Origin: Clostridiales bacterium | GTDB lineage: Bacteria > Bacillota > Clostridia > Clostridiales > Clostridiaceae | Assembly: GCA_012519845.1 (NCBI GenBank) | Contig: JAAYPK010000100.1 | Location: forward strand, 23,547 to 87,546 | Length of the DNA stretch: 64,000 nt | Direction: 5' to 3' | In this document: positions 58,208 to 64,000 of the stretch, in pieces | Numbering within the stretch: the first letter of the stretch is position 1 | How the letters are laid out: every line of letters starts with the position of its first letter | Notes under the pieces: generated by a model | Seen by the model: only the letters and a program-made list of their open reading frames with translations | Told to the model about the DNA's origin: nothing | Database searches by the model: none | Position numbers and translations under genes: made by a program

Positions 58208-59671
58208 ATGAAAAAGATAATTATATCCATATTTATGATGGGTTTTACAATTATATTCTTATGTGGCTTTATTGTTAAAGAAGATAAAAAAGAAGTAACA
58301 GATAATGATAGAATAATATATTCTATAAATAATATTACCAATAATTTGATAAATATATCAAATTTAAATAAAAGAGAACAGGATCTTATTTGTGCAACAA
58401 GTAAGGGATTATTTTCTAAAAATATAGATGGTGAGATTATTCCAGAAATAGCTGAAAGTTATGAAATAAATGACAGTGGAATAGAATATGTATTTAAAAT
58501 TAAGGAAGATATATTTTGGAGTGATGGCAGTAAAATAACAGTAAATGATATATATAATTTTTTAAAGGAATTAATTTTTTTACAAGATAAAAATGATGTT
58601 GTAGTACTATATGATATTTATGGAGTAAATGATTATAAGAATAAAAAAGTGTCTTTTGAAAATGGTGTAGCAATAACATGTAGAGATAATGAAATTAAAA
58701 TAAGACTAAATAATAAAAATGATAAATTTATTGATGAATTAACGAAGCCACAATATCGATTAAGAAAAAGAATACAATTATGGAGCCAGATGGACACTTT
58801 CTATAGTAATATTATTTATTCTGGAGATTATAAAATAATTACTATGAATAGTGAAGAAATTGAACTTGAAAATGTTACTGGGAATGGAAATGAAATTGTA
58901 ATGAAAAAAGATAATAATACTGAAGAGGCTATGGCAGCTTTTAAAGTTGGAAATAGAGATATTATTATTAATCCACCAGAAAATGAATTAAATGATTTAA
59001 ATCAAAAAGGGAATTTACTAACGTATCCTTCTAATAAGGGGGAATATTTATATATAGATGAAAAAAGTACCAACATGATTGCTTCGGTTAGAGGGGCAAT
59101 TTATAAAAATATTTGTGAGGCTATAGATGAATATGAGAGTACTAATTCAATGAAGGTGGAATGGGCAGAAGGAAGTTTCATCAGAGCGGATAAAGAAAAT
59201 GTAAATCTTATTCAAAGTAGAAAAGTTAGTATTAATACTATTTCAGATTTAAATGATATAAATAATTTATCTATTTGTGCAATATCAAATATTGAGAATA
59301 AGAAAATCTGTGAATATTTATCAAATTGGTTTAAAGAAAATAAAAGTATAAAATTAAAATATTATTTACTTGATAAAGATGATTATAAAGAAGCTCAAAT
59401 AAATAACAAGTATAGTATGTATTTATTAAGTAATGAGGAGACATTTTCAAGGAAAACATTATTTTATGAGAGTATAAAGGATTTATTTTCGACAACTGAA
59501 AAGGATATATATGAAAAGTACAAAAATACTGATGAGAATTATTATTTGTTAGAAGAAGATTTATTGAATTCATATAGAATCTTACCTTTATTTTATTATA
59601 ATGATAATATAGCAATTTCAAATAAAGTATCAGGTGTTAAGATGGATTATTACGGGAATTTAATTTTTTAG
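58208..59671 (+). CDS. Divergent family 5 solute-binding-like protein
   Basis: A 487-residue exported protein. The N-terminal hydrophobic segment KKIIISIFMMGFTIIFLCGF has a Cys but not a standard lipobox (Leu at -1), so anchoring by lipid is uncertain. The mature part follows SBP_bac_5/OppA: LICATSKGLFSKNIDGEIIP, EIAESYEINDSGIEYVFKIK, then FWSDGSKITVNDIYNFLKEL. The second half is weakly conserved. No ABC permease or ATPase is near, so it is an orphan and may have become a sensor or a scaffold. ATG 58208 follows AAAGGAGTAATTT. Confidence 0.78.
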   Translation: MKKIIISIFMMGFTIIFLCGFIVKEDKKEVTDNDRIIYSINNITNNLINISNLNKREQDLICATSKGLFSKNIDGEIIPEIAESYEINDSGIEYVFKIKEDIFWSDGSKITVNDIYNFLKELIFLQDKNDVVVLYDIYGVNDYKNKKVSFENGVAITCRDNEIKIRLNNKNDKFIDELTKPQYRLRKRIQLWSQMDTFYSNIIYSGDYKIITMNSEEIELENVTGNGNEIVMKKDNNTEEAMAAFKVGNRDIIINPPENELNDLNQKGNLLTYPSNKGEYLYIDEKSTNMIASVRGAIYKNICEAIDEYESTNSMKVEWAEGSFIRADKENVNLIQSRKVSINTISDLNDINNLSICAISNIENKKICEYLSNWFKENKSIKLKYYLLDKDDYKEAQINNKYSMYLLSNEETFSRKTLFYESIKDLFSTTEKDIYEKYKNTDENYYLLEEDLLNSYRILPLFYYNDNIAISNKVSGVKMDYYGNLIF

Positions 59672-59700
59672 AGGAGAATAATATATTAATATTCTCCTCT
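59670..59700. terminator. Bidirectional terminator
   Basis: AGAGGAGAATA (59670-59680) pairs perfectly with TATTCTCCTCT (59690-59700) over a 9-base loop. It separates the convergent solute-binding-like gene and the minus-strand gene ending at 59709. Confidence 0.85.
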
Positions 59701-59708
59701 AATTTGTG

Positions 59709-61136
59709 TTAATCATTATTTTCTGTATTTTCTGTGATTTCTGTAAAATGCATTTCTGATGCAACATCATTTTTTAAGTAGTGGATTAATACATAAAAAA
59801 TCATCATGTTCTTGCTGCTGTCAAAAGAATTTCTTTTAGTTGAGAATCTTTTTTTCTTAACAGAATAAATAACATTTTTATAAAAAACAGGTGCTATTCC
59901 AGTAGAATTTGGGCTTTGTAAGTTTGGCATTCTAAAGAATAATTCATCAAGCATATCATTAGAACGTAAAGAGAGGTATTTATATCTTTCAATTTCATCA
60001 AGGGTTGGTGCATCAGGCCAGCTAGCTACTATTCCTGAATTAACAATTAAATTTCTATATAAACTAGAAATCATTGATTTTGAAGTAAATTGTTCTTTAT
60101 TATCATAAATAAGTATTGCTAAAAAATAAAATATAATTTCCTCAGAAGAATATTTAATTTCCTTTTTATCTGAATCTTTTGTAAAGATACCGGTATCACT
60201 AATATAGAATGATATAAGTTTATTGATTATTTCATCTGATTTATCTTTAAAGGATAAAATACCTGTATTGTTATAAGAATCTATTAAAGTAATAGCTAAA
60301 ATTGATGTATTATCTATTTCAGAATTAATATAGTCTTTATCATTAAATTTATCAATTAAAAAATCACTATAATCAATAATTAGTTTTTTAAGGGATTCCT
60401 CATTATAGTAAGAATATAAAATATTAAGTGACATTAATATTTTAGTTCCTTCATCAAAGGAAACATCATAAAGTGAATCTTTAAATTCTAAAAGCATATT
60501 TAAAATTTGTATGGAAAATTCTCTATATTCACTACTAACAGATTCTTCTTCATAGTATAATGAAAAAAGAAAGTAGGCAACCATCATGAAGGATTGATCA
60601 GAAAAAGAAAAGCTATTATCTTCTTCAATTAAAGTATAATTATTTGTATTACTTTCACTAGAGTTTTTTTTCTCAACAAATATACCTTCCGTATTTCTTA
60701 AATTCTTGGAGAAAAAGTCTAATTGTCTTTTTGCCAAAGCAATATAAGGTTTTTCAAAGGATGAAATTGTATTTGATTTTATTGAATAATTCGAATAATA
60801 GTTTGAAAGTTCTAATATACATAATGTTAGCATGGCATTTGGCATTGGTAATATGTTTTTCTTAAAGGTTTCTTCATTAAAGCTACAAGATGATTTGCTA
60901 TGAATAAAAGTTGGAGAGGATTTCTTGTATATACATAAAAGTGGAGAAAAGTCATTTAGTGTGTTAATATCATTGTTGGAATGAGATTTTTTGGAGGCTC
61001 TAAATGAAGTAGTTATTCCACACTTGGAGCTTAATGCAATAGTTTTTATGGCTTCTTTAGATAAGTGAAATAATTGCCCCTTAATATCTTCAATAGATAA
61101 AGTATTCATTCTAAAAAATGGACCTATATATTTCAA
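59709..61136 (-). CDS. Uncharacterised helical protein, 475 residues
   Basis: A soluble, mostly helical protein with no signal peptide. Regular helical pairs (MPNAMLTLCILELSNYYSNY, SFMMVAYFLFSLYYEEES, ILMSLNILYSYYNEESLKKL, SILAITLIDSYNNTGIL, EEIIFYFLAILIYDNKEQF) suggest an alpha/alpha toroid like those of glycosidases or prenyl-transferases, but no catalytic motif is clear. The phrase GIVASWPDAPTLDEIERYKY is distinctive. The TTG start at 61136 has GAGGTGAATTACT ahead of it on the minus strand. No family is recognised; it is likely restricted to clostridia. Confidence 0.65.
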   Translation of the reverse strand: MKYIGPFFRMNTLSIEDIKGQLFHLSKEAIKTIALSSKCGITTSFRASKKSHSNNDINTLNDFSPLLCIYKKSSPTFIHSKSSCSFNEETFKKNILPMPNAMLTLCILELSNYYSNYSIKSNTISSFEKPYIALAKRQLDFFSKNLRNTEGIFVEKKNSSESNTNNYTLIEEDNSFSFSDQSFMMVAYFLFSLYYEEESVSSEYREFSIQILNMLLEFKDSLYDVSFDEGTKILMSLNILYSYYNEESLKKLIIDYSDFLIDKFNDKDYINSEIDNTSILAITLIDSYNNTGILSFKDKSDEIINKLISFYISDTGIFTKDSDKKEIKYSSEEIIFYFLAILIYDNKEQFTSKSMISSLYRNLIVNSGIVASWPDAPTLDEIERYKYLSLRSNDMLDELFFRMPNLQSPNSTGIAPVFYKNVIYSVKKKRFSTKRNSFDSSKNMMIFYVLIHYLKNDVASEMHFTEITENTENND

Positions 61137-61223
61137 AGTAATTCACCTCATATTATTATTTATATTATTAATATGAGTTATTTCAAAAAATAGTCGTAAA
61201 ATCATAAGAAAAGGAGCGTTTTT

Positions 61224-62201
61224 ATGAAACCAGGTAAGATTAATTTTGATGATTTAAGAGAAATGATTTTAAAAAATAGAAAATTAAGAAGAGATGAAGT
61301 GGTAATAAGAAACGATGTTGGAGAAGATTGTTCAGTAATAGATTTTGGAGATTTTGAAGGTGTTTTCTCAACTGATCCAATAACAGGGTGTAGCAATGAT
61401 GTAGGAGCTTTAGCTGTTCAAATAAACTGCAATGATATAGCTTCTTCAGGTGGAGAACCAATAGCTTTATTAGTAACAATTCTTGCACCACCATCATCAT
61501 CAATGGAAGAAATTAATTATGTAATGGAACAAATTAGTGAAGAAGCATCAAAAATTAATGTTGAAATAATTGGAGGACATACAGAGGTTACTGAAGCTGT
61601 TAATAAATTAATAGTTTCAATTACTGTGATAGGTAAAAATCCAAAAGGTAAATCTATAAGAACTGCTGGAGCAAATATTAATGATGATATAATAGTAACA
61701 AAGAATATTGCCTTAGAAGGAACATATATTTTATCAAAGGATCATGAAGATAGAGTGAAAAAAATATTAAGCAAAGAAGAATTATTTGAAGCACAAAACT
61801 TAATTAAATACATAAGTGTATTAGAAGAAGGGAAAATAGCAAGAAGAGCTGGAGCTACTTCAATGCATGATATAACAGAAGGAGGGCTTTTGGGAGCCTT
61901 ATTTGAGGTGGCTATGGCATCTAAAGTGGGGTTTAAAGTTTATGAAGAGAAAATACCATTATTAGAATCAACAAAAAAAATAGCTAAAGAATTCTCTATA
62001 GATCCTTTAAGATTAATTTCTTCCGGTAGTATGCTTATTGCATGTCCAAATGGAAATAAATTAGTTGATGATTTACAAAAAGAAGGAATAAAAGCAACTA
62101 TAATTGGAAAAGTTACTGAGAGCGAGGGAATTTTAGTTTCTAATGGAGTAGAGTTAGTGGTGGAAGAACCAAAAAGAGACGAACTTTTTAATATAAAATA
62201 G
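61224..62201 (+). CDS. AIR-synthase/HypE-like protein
   Basis: A 325-residue PurM/SelD/HypE superfamily protein. [34 protein letters not shown] and [20 protein letters not shown] form the ATP-binding N-domain; [20 protein letters not shown] is the second half. HypE ends in a conserved PRIC with an essential Cys, but this protein ends KRDELFNIK and has no terminal Cys, so it is unlikely to build the nickel-iron hydrogenase cyanide ligand. No other hyp gene is near. Its reaction is unknown. ATG 61224 follows AAAAGGAGCGTTTTT. The rph gene starts 16 bases later. Confidence 0.85.
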   Translation: MKPGKINFDDLREMILKNRKLRRDEVVIRNDVGEDCSVIDFGDFEGVFSTDPITGCSNDVGALAVQINCNDIASSGGEPIALLVTILAPPSSSMEEINYVMEQISEEASKINVEIIGGHTEVTEAVNKLIVSITVIGKNPKGKSIRTAGANINDDIIVTKNIALEGTYILSKDHEDRVKKILSKEELFEAQNLIKYISVLEEGKIARRAGATSMHDITEGGLLGALFEVAMASKVGFKVYEEKIPLLESTKKIAKEFSIDPLRLISSGSMLIACPNGNKLVDDLQKEGIKATIIGKVTESEGILVSNGVELVVEEPKRDELFNIK

Positions 62202-62217
62202 ATTGAAGGTGTGCATA

Positions 62218-62964
62218 ATGAGAATAGATGGTAGAAAAAAAGATCAAATAAGAAGTGTTAAGGTAACAAGAAATTATACTAAATATGCAGAAGGTTCAGT
62301 GCTAATTGAAGTTGGTGATACAAAAGTAATTTGTAATGTATCTGTAGAGGAAAAAGTACCACCGTTTTTAAAAGGTAGTGGTGAAGGATGGATTACAGCA
62401 GAATACAATATGCTTCCTAGAGCTACAGAAAACAGAAAGGTTAGAGATATAGCAAGATTAAAAATAGATGGCAGAGCTATGGAAATTCAAAGACTTATTG
62501 GAAGAGCTTTAAGGTCAGTGGTAGATTTAAAGGCTTTAGGAGAAAGAACACTATGGGTAGATTGTGATGTAATTCAAGCTGATGGAGGAACAAGAACCAC
62601 ATCTATATCAGGGGCATTTATTGCAATGGTTGATGCAGTTAATAAAATACACAAATCTAAACCTTTCAAAATTTACCCTATAAGAAGTTATTTAGCGGCG
62701 ACAAGTGTTGGTATAGTAAATAATGAGGAACTATTAGATTTATGTTATGCAGAGGATTCAAAAGCTAAAGTTGATATGAATATTGTAATGACTGATGAAG
62801 GAAAAATAGTTGAAATTCAAGGAACAGGAGAAGAAAATCCTTTTACTATGGAGGAATTAAATCAATTGCTTGAACTAGGGAAAAAAGGAATCAAACAAAT
62901 GATTCAAGTGGAAAAAGATTCTTTAAAGATGGATACATTATGGATTGGAACTGGAGGAAATTAA
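62218..62964 (+). CDS. rph: Ribonuclease PH
   Basis: A 248-residue phosphate-dependent exoribonuclease that trims the 3' end of tRNAs. It starts [40 protein letters not shown] and [14 protein letters not shown] segments, [20 protein letters not shown] and [14 protein letters not shown] are signature parts. Length equals the family's. ATG 62218 follows TGAAGGTGTGCATA. It is coupled to rdgB, whose ribosome site lies inside its last codons. Confidence 0.96.
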   Translation: MRIDGRKKDQIRSVKVTRNYTKYAEGSVLIEVGDTKVICNVSVEEKVPPFLKGSGEGWITAEYNMLPRATENRKVRDIARLKIDGRAMEIQRLIGRALRSVVDLKALGERTLWVDCDVIQADGGTRTTSISGAFIAMVDAVNKIHKSKPFKIYPIRSYLAATSVGIVNNEELLDLCYAEDSKAKVDMNIVMTDEGKIVEIQGTGEENPFTMEELNQLLELGKKGIKQMIQVEKDSLKMDTLWIGTGGN

Positions 62965-62966
62965 AA

Positions 62967-63578
62967 GTGAAGAAATTAATAATCGCAAGTAATAATAAAA
63001 ATAAAGTTCAAGAAATAAAGAGTATACTTAAGGAGATTAATATAGAAGTAAAATCACTTAAAGAAGAAAATATAGATTTAGAGGTTATAGAGGATGGGAA
63101 AACCTTTGAAGAAAATGCTTTGAAAAAAGCAAAAGAAATAGCTTTATATTTAAAAAAGCAAAATAAAAATGATTGTATAATACTAGCAGATGATTCAGGA
63201 TTGGAAGTAGAATATTTAAATAATGAACCAGGGATATATTCAGCAAGATATTCTGGAATTCATGGAGATGATAAAAAGAATAACGAGAAGCTTATTAACA
63301 AGCTTAAGGGAGTTCCTATGGAAAAAAGAAATGGGAAATTTGTATGTGTAATAGCTGTAGCAGATATTGAAGGAAGAAGTTTCACAATTAGAGGGGAAGT
63401 TGAAGGGATAATATTAGACTCCCTTCAAGGAAAAGATGGATTTGGTTATGATCCATTATTCTATTATGAACCATTAAAAAAGACTTTTGCAGAGTTAGAT
63501 AAAGAAGAGAAAAATAAAATTAGCCATAGAGGTGTAGCATTAAAACAACTAAAAGAGAAAATTATAGAAATGTTGTAG
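62967..63578 (+). CDS. rdgB: XTP/dITP pyrophosphatase (RdgB/HAM1)
   Basis: A 203-residue nucleoside triphosphate pyrophosphatase that removes ITP and XTP from nucleotide pools. Signature parts: [19 protein letters not shown] at the start, [26 protein letters not shown], and [20 protein letters not shown]. The GTG at 62967 is chosen: CTGGAGGAAATT, inside the end of rph, is well spaced. An upstream in-frame ATG at 62940 would overlap rph and is rejected. A phosphodiesterase gene follows by 11 bases, the usual rph-rdgB-yfcE order of clostridia. Confidence 0.96.
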   Translation: MKKLIIASNNKNKVQEIKSILKEINIEVKSLKEENIDLEVIEDGKTFEENALKKAKEIALYLKKQNKNDCIILADDSGLEVEYLNNEPGIYSARYSGIHGDDKKNNEKLINKLKGVPMEKRNGKFVCVIAVADIEGRSFTIRGEVEGIILDSLQGKDGFGYDPLFYYEPLKKTFAELDKEEKNKISHRGVALKQLKEKIIEML

Positions 63579-63589
63579 GTGGTGATTTT

Positions 63590-64000
63590 ATGAAAATTGC
63601 AGTAATAAGCGATACTCATAGATTTGAAAATTATATGGAAATAGCAAAAAGATATATTGAAGATAGTGATGTTTTAATACATTTAGGAGATAATGTAGAT
63701 GATGTTTCATATTTAGCAGAAGATTACCATGGAGAAGTATATGCAGTAAAGGGTAATTGCGACTATGGCAATGCTTATAGTAAAGAACAGATAATAGAGA
63801 AATGCGGAAGAAAGATATTTATTACCCATGGAGACTTATATGGAGTTAAAAGTGGTATGAATAATTTATTTTATAGAGGATTAGAAGTTGGGGCAGATAT
63901 AGTTTTATTTGGACATACTCACATGAGATTTTTAGAAGAATATAATGGGATTACATTTTTAAATCCAGGAAGCATAGCACTTCCAAGACTTGGAGGCAGG
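63590..64000 (+). CDS. YfcE/MJ0936-type metallophosphoesterase, 5' part
   Basis: The frame runs to the window edge, so only the first 137 residues are seen and the C-terminus is missing. Metal-ligand motifs appear in order: ISDTHRF, HLGDNVDD, GNCDYGN, ITHGDLYGVK and GHTHMRF, and then the closing FLNPGSIALPR. This is the calcineurin-like phosphodiesterase set of the YfcE family, which hydrolyses phosphodiesters in vitro with Mn2+. Natural substrate unknown. ATG 63590 follows TAGGTGGTGATTTT. It continues the rph-rdgB operon. Confidence 0.94.
   Translation, partial: MKIAVISDTHRFENYMEIAKRYIEDSDVLIHLGDNVDDVSYLAEDYHGEVYAVKGNCDYGNAYSKEQIIEKCGRKIFITHGDLYGVKSGMNNLFYRGLEVGADIVLFGHTHMRFLEEYNGITFLNPGSIALPRLGGR

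Noticed and set aside
61224..62201. HypE hydrogenase maturation factor
   Set aside because: Lacks the C-terminal cysteine and any hyp neighbours; the hydrogenase in the window is [FeFe], which does not need HypE.

Overview
The window reads as a chromosomal piece of a low-GC, anaerobic, endospore-former-type Firmicute, most likely Clostridium sensu stricto (cluster I). Support: strongly A/T-biased codon use with AGA for Arg, strong AGGAGG ribosome sites with many TTG and GTG starts, a cluster-bearing [FeFe] hydrogenase, electron-bifurcating Nfn, HrcA/CIRCE-controlled groESL, a gltX T-box and a guaB purine riboswitch. Species cannot be fixed from this sequence alone.

Layout. 1-10.6 kb: housekeeping (nfnAB, 8-oxoguanine glycosylase, [FeFe] hydrogenase, groES-groEL, a solitary prepilin, then riboswitch-guaB-guaA). 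10.7-19.5 kb: a patchy accessory region of mostly single genes of unknown or peripheral function, with a decayed ISL3-type transposase, a decayed VOC-family gene and several genes whose codon use is less A/T-biased than the rest. 19.6-27.9 kb: a coherent cluster (TauE/SafE-type exporter, PucR regulator, class III aminotransferase, iron alcohol dehydrogenase, GltS-family transporter, NifI-like PII protein, amidohydrolase) that looks like a nitrogen-scavenging route from an amine, plausibly taurine or an N-acyl amine, exporting the deaminated and reduced carbon skeleton. 27.9-30.2 kb: small unknown genes. 30.2-34 kb: fruR-fruK-fruA with a tandem-repeat operator. 34-37.7 kb: decayed PAP2 gene, DegV, a CarD-like/group 2 sigma pair, and an O6-alkylguanine methyltransferase. 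37.8-47.3 kb: orphan membrane-fusion protein, bioB-bioY with a BirA-like operator, class II amidotransferase, pgi, a seven-repeat triple-tyrosine protein with a lytic transglycosylase, and an RsuA-type pseudouridine synthase. 47.3-52.4 kb: a candidate C-rich small RNA, T-box-gltX, an ArsC/Spx-like protein, YaaA, and divergent glnS. 52.5-64 kb: DUF554 protein, pcrA, ligA, small membrane proteins, a solute-binding-like protein, an unknown helical protein, a HypE-like protein, rph, rdgB and the start of a YfcE-type phosphodiesterase.

Most notable items: (i) the 19.6-27.9 kb amine/taurine nitrogen cluster, in which a PII signal protein sits beside a GltS-family transporter; (ii) an unannotated promoter-to-terminator unit at 47361-47482 whose two hairpins each display the same AGCCCCA motif, a likely Shine-Dalgarno-pairing sRNA; (iii) a dispersed family of related GTCGC...GCGGC hairpins (near 1640, 30240, 33945, 46390), two of which share an almost identical 33-nt core including the loop, and two of which flank the fru operon in opposite orientation; (iv) a guanine-type riboswitch with shortened P2/P3 arms. 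No tRNA, rRNA, CRISPR array, intact insertion sequence or prophage was seen. All identifications are by reading sequence motifs; no database was searched.
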